Assembly (NCBI GenBank): GCA_002150815.3
Contig: NDFF03000033.1
Span: 682,001-746,000 of the forward strand
Length of the DNA: 64,000 nt
Source of the DNA: Grammothele lineata
Taxonomy: Eukaryota; Basidiomycota; Agaricomycetes; Polyporales; Polyporaceae
Direction of reading: 5' to 3'
This document shows positions 33,988-45,476 of the stretch, one piece after another (within the stretch, counting starts at the first letter, position 1; each line of letters opens with the position of its first letter). The position numbers were made by a program, and so were the translations under genes. Below the pieces are notes generated by a model. It made no database searches. It saw only the letters and a program-made list of their open reading frames with translations, and was not told where the DNA came from.

Positions 33988-36669
33988 TCTGGAGGGAGAG
34001 TGCGGGGAAGCGGGTCTCCGAAGGCAGACGGCCTAGACTGCGGGGTCGGCTTGGGCTTGTGCGAAGCAGAAAGTGGGTATTGAGGCCGGGGGCGGGGTTG
34101 AGTGTATAAGTAACGTCCCACAAGGTGGAGGTCGTTGGGCGAACGCAGCAGAGAGATGGGGAGGCGTGTGGTACATTCTCGCTCAAATGGGATTCCGTCT
34201 CCGATGTCTGCGCCGGTCTGTTCAGCCGGAAAATCGCGTCAGGTTGGCGGCACGAGAGGTCACGTAATCACGCGCACGCTCTCACAAAGCCACACGTCCG
34301 GCGCCTGCGCTATTCCGATCCACTCGGCATCCCGGCCACCCTGTCCTCTGACCTCCACCAGGTGTTCTAACGTCAAACAGCTGCGCCAACATTGAGCTCA
34401 GCGCGATCTGAGTCCTTAGTACCGCCATTTTGCCCACATGTTTAGCGTCGCTCGTTTCTCGTTCCCTCCCTGCACGCCGCACGGTAGACGCCACAAGGCT
34501 CATAACGACTCGCCGGTAAGCTTCGTCATATCACTGGTGAGGTTGCTGACTCACGAAACCCCTTTCAATTCTCGTGGGTTCAAGCCGAACTGCTGACGAG
34601 GTTATGTTTGCCCGCGAGCAAATCGCGTCTTGGTGGTCCCCGGTCGACGGCCGAGGCTTTCACGCGTCTGTGAGCCCCCAAGCTCCTATTATCGGGATTC
34701 GGAGCGCTGCCATGCTCCGTTAACGAGCTGTACTGGCGCTGGGTCACTGACAGCAGTGCGTCAAGTGGTGTTAGCTGCAATGCGGCGGCGAGTGGTGCTT
34801 TTACGTTGAAAAAGATCGTTAGCTATGCGCAAGCTCGAATACTGCGAGTGGTGGGTCTCGACCTACGTCCCACGCTCGACAGATCATGACGACATAGAAT
34901 GAACTTCTGAAGGCAAGCGTGAGTACTCACAACGGCCCTTCATGCATAGTATGGTACCCCGTCTCTCATGGCCCCGCATGTGTGGCAATACAACGAACCT
35001 TCTTGAGGGCGTGTTCGCGTCGTGCACAGCCAAGCGGAACGAGCGGAAGGGCGATTGAGTAAACGCATTCTCGGCGCCGCGCCGGATGCCAAGACTATCC
35101 TGCACGGTCACGAGATAGGTTCTCGACGCGGACACGTGGAGTAGATACATAACCACATCCTCCAGTACGCGCCCCGCCACGCAGCGGCGTCCCTATAATT
35201 ATGCACTCCCAGTCTGATTCCTGAGGCATTTGCCCCTTCCGAAGCAGCCGCCCGCTGTCTACGGATCGTGATGTTGAAGAATTGTGGCACGATACTCTGG
35301 AATCAAGCGTTACATGTCATGGAAGGTTGTCCTCCAGTATCCCCTCGATTCTCGAAGCTCTGATGAATGTACGAATCGGACAGCAACTCGCACTGCAGTG
35401 CCACAAACGCCGAAAAGTAGTACATATTGTCCTGATCGCAACACCATGACTATCCGAACCGGATAGACCTCTTCCGCAGTGAGACGGTTGGAGCTCATCG
35501 GCCATCCGATTACCTTGCTAGGCCACAGATAAGTAGTTGCTTCGCCGTACGGAAGACGCGTACGTAGTAAGGCACTAGTATTAGTTGAGATACTCGGGTA
35601 GCAGGCTGCTGCTTGGGTTCAATCCATCACTTTTTGATTCGTGCATCTTAGAAGAGCAGTTTCTCATCCGCCCCTGTGGACACGCGGGATCTTGCGGGCG
35701 AGATCGCCGCGGCTGAATCTCGTGAACGACTTGATCATGCAGCAAAACGGTAGTAGATGCGGGTGGATGACGCACAAAGCCGACGGTCGCGGCGTGGGAA
35801 GGGATTGGCCACGGGTCGCCGCACTGTCCGCAGTATGTGCGACAGTAGACGGGATAAGAACCAGAGTATATGTACTTTACTTCCGAGTGTAAGAACGCAT
35901 AAAGCAGTAAACATGCGTTCGTTACTACGCACCCGTAACGGCAAGCTTTGTAAGACCGGCAAAAATCATGTTGCGAAAGGCGAAGCATGGCTGGGAGAGG
36001 TCGAGCAAAGAGAGCTCAGCAAGAATGGTATGTGTGCGTTGTGTATGTGTTCGAGATGCCTTCTGATCGCGCGCGCCGAAGACGGACATTGCCTCGAGCC
36101 GGAAAAGACGGGCATCGAGGGCCGCAGCTTGCCTCAGATAAATCAGTTCTCGCGAGCTATACTGAACACCGCCAATCTTGCGATTGTTCCGCTCTAGCAG
36201 TGGGTTGTCGAGGTGGGTGGGTTAGTGTGGTGGATGCACATCCGTTGCATGTCTGGAAGCCGCCACCAACGTCGGGAGCTGTTCAAGCACTTGGCGGAGC
36301 GGAGGAAGGGATCCTGGGAGGGGCTCTGTCGGGTGTGTCACGGTGCAAGTCCGATATGGGTCCACAGCCACACGGACGGGAACGGACGTGACGCCGTGTG
36401 ACGCGGGGAGGTTTCCATCGTTGCCTGCGGCGTATTTTGGGCGGGCGGCTGCTCCGAACGCGCGACCGAGAGCTATTCAAAGCTCCCGCAGGAGACGACC
36501 CCGGGCCCGCCATCTCCCCTCCTTTGCCATGACTTCTCGTCCAGGCCATCGTTCGCACCTTGCTCTGCCATCCCTCTGACACACCCCCTCGACCTCTCTC
36601 GACTCCTCCGAGTGCAGCTCCAAAATCGCCGCCCGCCAACTCGCCGACGCAGGCCCGGGCGCAAGCCAC
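33988..36669. other. Long intergenic region without supported genes
   Basis: This is 2.7 kb with many short frames on both strands and none with a domain or good codon pattern. No tRNA, terminal repeat or tandem array was recognised. It includes the promoter of RIB1 at the left and of the membrane protein at the right. Confidence 0.4.
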
Positions 36670-37647
36670 ATGCGTTCTTGGCCCTTCTGGCTCAAATGCG
36701 TCTGCGTCCTCGTCATCTGGTCCCAGTGAGTGTTCATACCAGTCTACCGGGCCCTTGTCTCAGCAAATCCCGCCTCCCCGGCCATCCACTTCTCGGCATT
36801 CGTTGACATCACGCGCAGACTCGCGCACTGCGTCCCAGCCTCCCAAGTTTCGACCACATCATCTACTGCGTCAACTACTGCGACGTCCACCGCGCACACG
36901 AGCGCATCTAGCAATGCAAGCGCCTCTAAGTCTACTTCCCCTGCGGCGCACACACGTTCCGGTGCAGCACCAGCAGACGCGGGCAGCGATCACGACGATA
37001 CCTCATCCGGAAAGACCAGCGCATCCTCCTCCACCCACTCGCCGCTCATCATCGCCCCGCCCACACAGACGGGCACGCACCCACACACCTGGCCCACCAC
37101 CGGCTCCGTCACCCACCCCTTCCCGCACGCCGACCCGACCGGCACCTGGCGCCCCCACCCCCCTCCCAACCCCTCCAGCGCGCCCCCCGCGCGGCACCAC
37201 CAAAGCACCGCCGCGCTCGTGCTCGAGATCCTCGCCGGCGCCGCCGGGCTCGGGGTCGCGCTCCTGCTCGCGCGGTGCGCGGTCGCGTACCGGCGCGCCC
37301 CCCGCAGGGACCGCGTCGCGGCGCTCGTCGCGCGGCACGCGCTCGAGCGCGAGATGGCGGAGCTCGAGCGCGGGCGCGTCGAGCGCCTCGCCGCGGCCCT
37401 CGCGCCGCACCGCATATGGCGCCCGCCCCCGCCTGCGTACCAGAATGCCCCCGCGTACGAGGCGGTCGTGGGCGACTCGGTGGATTGGGGACGGCCGCCG
37501 TCGTTTCACGAGGACGGGGAGAATGGGGAGGGAAGGGGGAGGGGGCGCTCGCTGTCCCCGGAGCACTCGCCGGAACGTGAGCATGTCCCTGAGGCGGAAG
37601 CGGAGCTCGCTCGTTTGGCGTCCCCCTCCCCGACGCACCCTCCATAG
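36670..37647 (+). CDS. Mucin-like single-pass membrane protein of unknown function
   Basis: Two exons (36670-36725, 36819-37647) give 294 residues. The first exon encodes a signal peptide (MRSWPFWLKCVCVLVIWSQ). The ectodomain to about residue 150 is Ser/Thr/Ala-rich, as in heavily O-glycosylated wall-associated proteins. A transmembrane helix (LEILAGAAGLGVALLLARCA) follows near 170-190, then a very basic and acidic mixed cytoplasmic tail with WRPPPPAYQNAP, which contains a PPAY motif. The layout (signal, Ser/Thr stalk, one helix, short tail) resembles wall-stress sensor proteins, but no WSC or other domain is present. Not recognised as a named family. Confidence 0.65.
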
Positions 37648-38412
37648 CGATAGTTCCGACCGCCGCGGTCGTTCGGGATGGGAATGTGGTGCGCCCGAGG
37701 GGCGCTGGGCGACGCGTCGGCCGCGACTCTTCGGAGGTTCGTGACGCTCGAACCCGTGTATACGTGCGCTCGCTGTATTTTTGGCAGCTCGAGCTTGGGC
37801 TGCTGCGGTCGAATGGGAGCGGGACGTCTAGCGCGGAACATTGGTGGTGTCGTGGGACGCGCTGGGGGTGCGTGCGCGCGGGCTGTGCGCGCGGTAGCTT
37901 TCTGGCGCGGTTGCTTGCTTAGGGTTTTCAATGGACTACATGGGTTGTCACGCTCACGCACATTATCGCATTCGCATCGAGACACACTCTTTATAGGATA
38001 GGACACCGGTACCTACATTCTCTCAGTGTTGCATACTTTCTGCTCGTTTCTATTATAGCACCTTTACCTACGCGTTCTCCATGACTCCTGTAGAGCACGG
38101 TCGCTCATTGTACTGTAATCGTAACATCCTCCTAACTCCGTCGTACTTTAGCGATGACGGTTCCCTCAATTTGAGCACGGCCGTTGATACCGGCTGAACC
38201 CTGCAATTACAGCAAAGGTCCTTTCTTTCGCCGCAATCGACGTAGGACGTCAGGTAACGTTCAGATACCGAGACCAGTCGTGATGACGATCTTCGCAGCT
38301 GGGGCGTCAGAAGCACAGATAGACCGCGCACGGTCGGAGAGAATAGTACCCGAACCGGGGGAAATAAAGTCGGCTAGTGATACAAATGGTCCCAAAAAGT
38401 ACCGCTACAGCA
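37648..38412. other. Convergent 3' spacer
   Basis: Between the 3' ends of the membrane-protein gene and MET2. No supported feature is seen. Confidence 0.45.
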
Positions 38413-40138
38413 TCAAGACAAGAACCCCCGGATGGCGCCCCCGACATTCTGCACGTCGAGCCTGCGCGAACCCGCGTCAGCCAAGAGGAAGAAAGGAAGG
38501 AAAGAAAGAAAAAAAATTGCACTCACAGGAACGTATCGTGCCCCCAGACGCCCCCGAGCTCGTAGTAGCTCACCATCTGGTTCCCCGCGATCCGCAGCGC
38601 GTCCGCGACCTCGCGCTGCTGCTCGACCGGGAACAGTATGTCGCTCTGCACCCCGAGCACGAGCGTCGGCGTGTGCGCGAGCGGGCGCAGGCCCGCCGCG
38701 AGCTCGGGCAGGTGCAGCGGGGGGTTCGGCGGTGGGGGGTGGCTCTTCGAGTGCGAGAGCAGGCGGTGGTACTCCGCGTGCGCCGGGGACGCGGGGTGCG
38801 CGGCGAGGCTGGGCGGGAGGGGCGGGGGGCCGACGCGGGGCGCGGGGGCGTCGAGGCGGAGCTCGGCGAGCGCGGGCGCGGTGAGGTCGAAGAGGTCCAT
38901 GGCTTTGGAGATGTAGATGAGCGAGTTGGCGTCGTACTTGAGGCAGAACTCTTCGCCTTGGTGGTCGAGGTAGGTCTCGATCTGGAAGTCGGGGCAGAGC
39001 GCGGGCGTGCGCGCACGGTCGGGCCGCTGGGCGGTGCCGTCGGGGAGCTTGCGCAGTTTGCGGCCGAAGCGCATGTCCCACTCGGGCCCAGAGCGGTAGG
39101 TGATGGTCGCAATTTCTGAACGAAGAAGCGTTAGGTGGGGTACAGTGAGTAGATGGGGGAGACATACGTCGGGCGAGCTTCATGCCGGTGTGAGGGGGCA
39201 TCCCATCATAATAAAATCCATTCTTCCAATTGGGATCCGCCATGAGGACTGATTGTCTCTTGTCAGATGGGAGATGCGGCTACATGCAACTTTTGGGACT
39301 CACCACTTCGTTGCGCGAACCGCATGGCAATCGCGCTCGGGCTACTGCGCGCCGTCCCGCTGATGCTCACCACCTTCCCCACCCTCTCCGGAAACAACCA
39401 ACCCGCCGCTAGACTTTGCATCGCACCCATCGAAGAACCCACGCTTGCATATAGCCGGTCGATTCCCAAGTGGTCAAGCAAGCAGAACTGAGCTCGCACC
39501 ATGTCGAATATCGACAGGACGGGGAAGCGCGTCGCATAAGGCTCGCCCGTCGACGGGTCTATTGACGAAGGCCCTGTCGAACCATAGCAACCGCCGAGGA
39601 CATTCGTGCAAATAATGAAGAACTGGTTGGTGTCGAGGGCCTTACCCGGCCCGATGAACTTCTCCCACCAGCCGTCGGAAGGGTTGAGCTCGGTGGAGGC
39701 GGCGTGTGAGGACGCGGAGAGACCGGTGTGGAGCAGGATGACGTTGTCTTTGCTTGGAGAGAGGGTGCCCCACGTCTCGTACGCGATGTCAAATGAAGGG
39801 AGGGGATCGGCGTAGACGAGCGGGAGGGGCGACGTGTGACGGTAGATCTTGTACGACGTCGGGTTCGGGCGGGCGTAGGGAGGCTCTGGGCCTGATTCCG
39901 AAGCGTTGGAGGAGACGATTCGTGAGGAGATGATGCGAGATTCTCGTGCGGCGTGCGCATCGACGCAGGGAAAGTTGGGTCGGTCGTGCGAAGCGGATGA
40001 GGGGCCGGCGGCAGCACACTGAGATGCTGCACGTATGGATTGTGAGACGGCCCGCCGTGGTACATTCCGCGCAGGGGTTTTTGCGAAGAAACGGAGGGAT
40101 TTTGAGCCCAGCTTGTTGAGGGATGCGGCCGTAGACAT
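38413..40138 (-). CDS. MET2: Homoserine O-acetyltransferase
   Basis: This alpha/beta-hydrolase-fold enzyme acetylates homoserine with acetyl-CoA in methionine synthesis. Four exons (39304-40138, 39168-39248, 38527-39115, 38413-38461) give 517 residues. The nucleophile Ser sits in [14 protein letters not shown]. Other hallmarks are [62 protein letters not shown], the Asp in [10 protein letters not shown] and the His in GHDTFLLD. The N-terminus ([18 protein letters not shown], then many Arg and Ser) looks like a mitochondrial presequence. A Pro-rich insertion of about 60 residues lies between the cap helices and the last strands. An upstream in-frame ATG at 40177 is possible. Confidence 0.92.
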
Positions 40139-41276
40139 GGCGAGACAGCTAAAACGTCCTGTCCGCGTAGGAAACAAGGATTATATGGCGCGACGTCGGC
40201 GTCCAAGAGGGTGAGAGGTGCTTAGCGAGACGGAGGTCCCGAGCTCGGAGGATGATGACATGGTGAAATTCGAGGCAGAGCATTGGCATGGACGCAAGTC
40301 GCACTTGTTGGCGAGTCGATTGCGACAGATTTCGTCACCTCTGCACGTGACCGCGTACGGCATGACGCGCGTCGCGACGCGTCTCGCTCGCGGAAGCATT
40401 CTCGGCCGGACACCTTTCCCCCAGTGCCTCGTTGAACTGCTGAATGTCGCGACATCAGTGTGTCTCGAATTTGCATCTACGTCCCAACGACAAGCTTACT
40501 TAGATGAGAGGTATGATCGTGATGCGAAGGGGCCAGCGTGCCCGAGGGGTGGCGTGCTCGCGATCTCGTTCCGGGCTGATAATTCGACAGGTGGCCGATC
40601 TATTATATGTACGCTGGATACCCCGTAAATACGGTTCCGAACAGCACAGGAGGCATAATCCCCGCGGACGCCACGCGAGCCATCGTTCCTTCATTGCCCT
40701 GAACAGCGGCGCGTGCCAACGACCAGCTTTCAACGAGGCGCCGGTAAAAGTACCATGGCTGGACTACGCACTGCAGAACTTTCGAGAGAGGCCGACTAGA
40801 GGGCAGAGATATATCGTGGCGAAGACACAAGTCATGTCAATCCGGACGGGGAAGGGGCGGGGACAAGCGTTGTGCATGTCATGGGCTCGATCGCGAATAT
40901 GAACAAACGCGTGCAGATCGCCAGCCCCAGGCGAGCGATCCACGTCTGCCCTGCCCCGAACGCTGTCCCGCGCCGCGGCCTCTGCGCCGTCCAGAGAGTT
41001 CAAAAGACGGCTGAGGGGGACGAGGACGGCTGCTCAAGCACCCCCTCGAACGCCCCGAGACGCTGCCCCCAGCGGCTGTGCTCCGCAATGAATATTCTCA
41101 CGCTATTTAGCGCCGGTTCCCCTTCCCCGTCCTCGTCTCCGTCGATCCCGTCGCCGTCCAACTCGAACTCCAGTCTCCGCCGCAAAGTATCTGTCGTCGC
41201 TCTCTTCAGGTTCCATCGCTCTCTCCGTGGTCGCCCGCCCGTTGTGGATGTCTCCCCTCTCATCTTTGTCCGCAAC
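40139..41276. other. Divergent promoter region of MET2 and the Ser-rich gene
   Basis: No gene supported. A frame continues upstream of 41277 to an ATG at 41089 and would add 63 Ser-rich residues to the next protein; whether this is used is unclear. Confidence 0.4.
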
Positions 41277-44200
41277 ATGGCCGACGCCGACTCATCCATC
41301 ACCGACTCCTCGTTCACTCCTTCCACTTCCACCACACACCACACATCCCTCCTCGACTCCGCCCCGGACGCCGCCCACCCCCCGGGCCGCGAGAAGATGC
41401 CTGACCGGAGGGCAAGTCTAGGTTTGATTGACGCGGCCCGCATGCGGCTCTCTCTCGACGTGAGTTCTAAACACGCCTCGTTCCCATCCGTATACAGCGT
41501 GCCGAACACGTGTTCTGCCCGTTTTCTCCCCTCCAGTTCAACTCCCTCCTCCGCTCAAACAGCAAGTCGCAGCGCATCCCCACCGTGCTATCCACCCAGG
41601 TCCGTTCCATTCCCCCCGTTGTCCCCGTCCCCGGTTGGCCTCACGTGTGCCCTTGTTCCGTTGCCGTTCAGGCGGAAGATCCCGAGAGCGAGCATCTAGT
41701 ACATCCGAGCTATGACAAGGTCTCCTCGCATTCTGTAGACCTCGAAGTACGCAGCATGGACGGCACGCCTGAGGTACGGCAAGGCAGAGGGTTGGGTGCA
41801 AGAGTGCGTATCCTTAGCCGTTCTCTCTCGCGCCCGTGTTGATCACGCTACACATGGCCACGCTTTTTCTGCATGGCTGTCCGCGGCAACGACCTGCAGA
41901 TCGCCAACTTTCTCAATCGTTCGCGCTCGCGCTCTCGCTCCAAGAAACGGCGCTCACGCTCCCTGGACGCGTTCCCCGTCGTCGACCCCATGCCCGATAT
42001 CGTCCATACCGGGTCTCTTCGCGTCCACGCGCGCCATTCGAGCCTGGAACACGACAGTGATGGAAACGTCGCTGGCCCCTCGCGCCCATCTACCCGCACT
42101 CCTTCTCGCCCTTTGTCCAACACCACCAACACCACCAATTCCACCGTCAAGCCGCGTGGCAGGAAGGCACCCGACCACATCGCCATCCCCCCACCTGCGC
42201 CTACAGCTTCTGCGACGGCCGAGCTCGTCGCCCAAGTTGTCCCCGTGGCTGCCTCGAACTCTAACCCGTCGCGCAAAGGGAAGCGCATCAACATCTTTGG
42301 TATTCTCCTCCCCAGTCCCCGCAAGGGCTCCTTCGGCGAGTCGATACGAGGACGGTCACGGCCGACGACCCCCGCCCCGCCGACACCTACCGCAGCCCCG
42401 GAGCAGACTTGGACAGGCCGCGACGATCGCGCCCTTACGGATAAGTCGGGCTCGCAGCGCTCGCAACGGAGTACCCGAAAGGGCCTGCCCGTACACATGG
42501 AGGAACCGCCCATGCCGTACCTCACGGCCGCAGACGACAACGAGAAGGGCGGCCCGCTCCCGAGTCTCGTCACCGCCCAGGTGCGTGAGGTGCCCATCCA
42601 CGTCCTCAACTCGCCGCCCCGCGATCGCACGTACGGGCAGGACGAGGAGGACGAGGATGCGGACCTGAGGTCGGTGCAGGGTCGGTGCTCACCCTTCTGC
42701 GGTTTCGGTGCGTCCCCAAAGGGCTCTTCTCATACGTCGTACGACAAAGGCAAGGAACGGGAACGGGAGCGCTCAAGGACCCCGCGCGAGAAGTCTGGAG
42801 AGCGAGGCTGGGAGCGGACGCGGGAGAAGGAGAGGGAGCGGGAGCGGGAGAAAGACCGGATCACGGGCCCCAAACGCGTCGGTTCGCCGCTGCTGCGAAT
42901 GCGCGAGTCCACCTCGGCGGTCGCCGTCGCTGCGGTGCCCATGGAGAAGACTTCGAGTGGGCGTAGCGCGAATAGCAAGCGCAGCGTGAGTAGGGACCAC
43001 CATGGTGGCGGCCCGCCGCGCGTCGCACACGACAGCCACGCCGCCACCCGCACCAACCGCACCAAGCACGGGAGCTTCGACTTCGAGCGACCACTTTCGG
43101 GGCCTGCGGGCCCAGGCGGCGGGATGAGCATTCGGACGGCGTTGCGGAGCATGGGCGTAGGCGAGCCGGAACAGCAACCGCTCCACAGGAGCCACAGCGC
43201 ACGCGGGGTGCCGATGCGGCGGCCGAGAGAGGAGGCGGTGTTGGAGAACGGGTTTGAGCCAGCATCGCTCCCGAACTCGCGCTCGTTGGGCGACCGGGAG
43301 CGGGGGAAGAAGCCGGCCGCCGACGTCCACTTCGCCGTACGGCCCGCCCCGACGCCGCGGAAACCGAATTTCGAGACACCGTTGGCTACGCCCAGGAAAC
43401 ATACCTTCGACACCTCGGCGTCCACGCCTGCTCGCCACGGATCCCATCACGGCTCCCATAATCATAATCATGGCTCCCATTCTACGTCCCATCACGCATC
43501 TCATTCCGCATCTCACTCCGCATCCCACTCCGCATCTCATGCTGCTTCTCATTCCGCTTCTCACTCGGCTTCTCATTCTGCCTCACATTCCAACGCTCAT
43601 CCTCCACGCGGCGCCGGGGCGAGCTACTTCAACCAATCGCATCATACCCACCACCGTCGCGATGCCATCCCTGCATCACCATTATCATCGGCCTCTGGCG
43701 ACTCGTCCGGGCACACCCGTGACGGCAGCTGGGGCCGGAATACGAGCAAGCGTGCCGCCCCTCGTGCGTCCCATGCTCACGGGCTGTTCAAGTTCGAGCC
43801 TGCCGTCCCTCCCATCCCCGGGTCTCCCGCCGACAATGACCGTCGAGCCCCACCTCCGCGTAGCGTCTCGCGGCCGACTTCGCCCTCTCCCCTACCCTCC
43901 TCGGAAGCTGCGATATCGCGGTCGCAGCAAGCGAGGCTTGTGGGCAAAGGGCGTTCGCTCGATCTCGGGCTCGGACTGAACTGGGCGCCGTCCAAGGTGC
44001 GCGAAGACGCCCTCCTCCGCGTGGGCCCCCGTTCGAGCACGAGCGCGACTACGTCCGCAGTGTCCCGCGCGCGCTCGAGGTGGAGGGGCGCGGACGAGGA
44101 GGGCCGGCTGACGGCGGGCGCGGCGTCTGACGTCGCGGAGGCGTTCAGGGAAGTGCTGGGGGACTCGGCTTATGCGATATTTAAAACTTGTCAGTGCTGT

Positions 44201-44423
44201 CTTACTATGTCCCTAATACTGACATGTTCGCTGACGCTCTTTATGTTATGTAGATGTGCACCGCTTCGATGCGAACGCGATCCCGCTGGACGGCCCTTTC
44301 GGGCTGCTCGTGCACGTCGAGCGATTGCTCGACGACGCACCCGGCGTGGATCACCGGCGCAAGCGGATACTCCTGGAGAGGTTCGCGCGCGTCGTGCAGG
44401 ACTCTGAGTCGACGGCCCGGTGA
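41277..44423 (+). CDS. Large Ser/Arg/His-rich protein of unknown function
   Basis: Five exons (41277-41459, 41537-41599, 41672-41773, 41900-44189, 44254-44423) give 935 residues. It is mostly disordered, with basic SR-like clusters (RSRSRSRSKKRRSRS) near residue 125, an Arg/Glu-rich charged stretch near 410-440, and a His-Ser repeat near 629-683. Only short pieces look conserved: SLGLIDAARMRLSLD with FNSLLRSNSKSQRIPTVLST at the N-terminus, and the folded-looking C-terminus YVHRFDANAIPLDGPFGLL with VERLLDD and KRILLERFARVVQ. This C-terminal box closes the protein and crosses the last intron in phase. No domain is recognised; a signalling or scaffold role would be a guess. Confidence 0.7.
43436..43600 (+). 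repeat. In-frame His-Ser-Ala repeat
   Basis: About 55 codons encode repeats of the type SHSA, SHAA and GSH inside the Ser-rich protein. Codons for His (CAT/CAC) and Ser vary between units, so selection on the peptide rather than recent slippage alone may maintain it. Confidence 0.8.
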
Positions 44424-45476
44424 CCATACTGTGGGAGACGGTCGTCTGCGGACGTTATGTGCGCGTTTACGAGACGCCCTTTCATTTCCCGCTTCTCCGG
44501 TATGCTCGCTCGCCCCCCGTGCTCCCCCCGCGCTGTCCCCGGTCGCGGCTCTCGTGCAATAGCTTTTAACGTATAGTCTATTTCTGCCGCCGTACCTTAC
44601 GTTCCCCCCATGCCCCTTCGACGACCCCTGTGCCCAGCCCCTGCTACGCCTACGCCTACACGCCTTTCACGCCCCTCGTCCCGCCCGCCCGCTTTATGTC
44701 CTGCGACATGCATCCTACGCCTGCCCCGGCCCTGTTGATGTGCCTGCTTTGGATCTATTCATTCATGATGATGTGTTCACGGTCCGCCCCGCTGCTCCGC
44801 CATGCTTTCCCCCTTGCTCGCTCGCGTGTATTACTTAGCTACGTTACCTGTTTTCGGTCGACGTCACCACACACTAGTCCTGCTCCCATTGCCTGCATTG
44901 ATTCTCCTGTCCCCATTGCACATGTGTACTTACCCCCCATCTTCTACCTCGCCCTCCTTCTGGTTATCTGGTCTGCATGCGTGTACCTACGGCTCCCTGC
45001 ACGTCCCCTACACTATATACCTGTGTGTAATCCCCTAACCCTGGGGCTGCGGCGAGGCGGACCGCGGTGCCAGCACGCCCCGACCGGTGACGTCGAGACT
45101 AAGGAACTTCCTGTCTGGGCATGTGTGTCCCGATCGGCGCGGGCTTCTTCGCTTCGGGCCCTTAAGTGGGCGTCGCAGCCGAGCAGCTGGCAGCTCGCGA
45201 ATGGCTGCATGGGCCGTAATGAGTTCAATATTGATTCGACGGCCATCCGATTTCTGGTACGTGTGGAGTCCAATTATCGCCGTCTCCATTTGTCTCCATG
45301 CTTCTTTTTCTCCTCCGCCTTGCGCACCGCTCGTCCCCGCCCCGCCCCGTCGGGCCCCTCTCCGGACGTCGACCGGCCGCGGAGGTATATAACCAGCTCT
45401 AGAGCCCTCGTGGCGCTGCGCTACGCTTCCCTGCCTCCGGACTCTAGCTCGAGCTCGTCGCACCCGATCGACCGCT
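44424..45476. other. Spacer with pyrimidine-rich stretch
   Basis: Holds the 3' region of the Ser-rich gene and the promoter of the SGNH gene. Forward-strand pyrimidine bias keeps frames open by chance. No domain was seen. Confidence 0.4.
45386..45392 (+). promoter_or_regulatory. TATA-like box before the SGNH gene
   Basis: TATATAA lies 91 bases before the ATG at 45477, in a GC-rich surround. Sequence match only. Confidence 0.35.

Noticed and set aside
34570..34610. GGGTTCAAGCC looking like a tRNA T-loop
   Set aside because: No matching stems, D-arm or acceptor could be found around it.
36560..37744. A 394-codon forward frame over the mucin-like protein
   Set aside because: The other frame gives a signal peptide, stalk, transmembrane helix and tail joined by one intron. 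This frame is low-complexity Pro/Arg/Thr.
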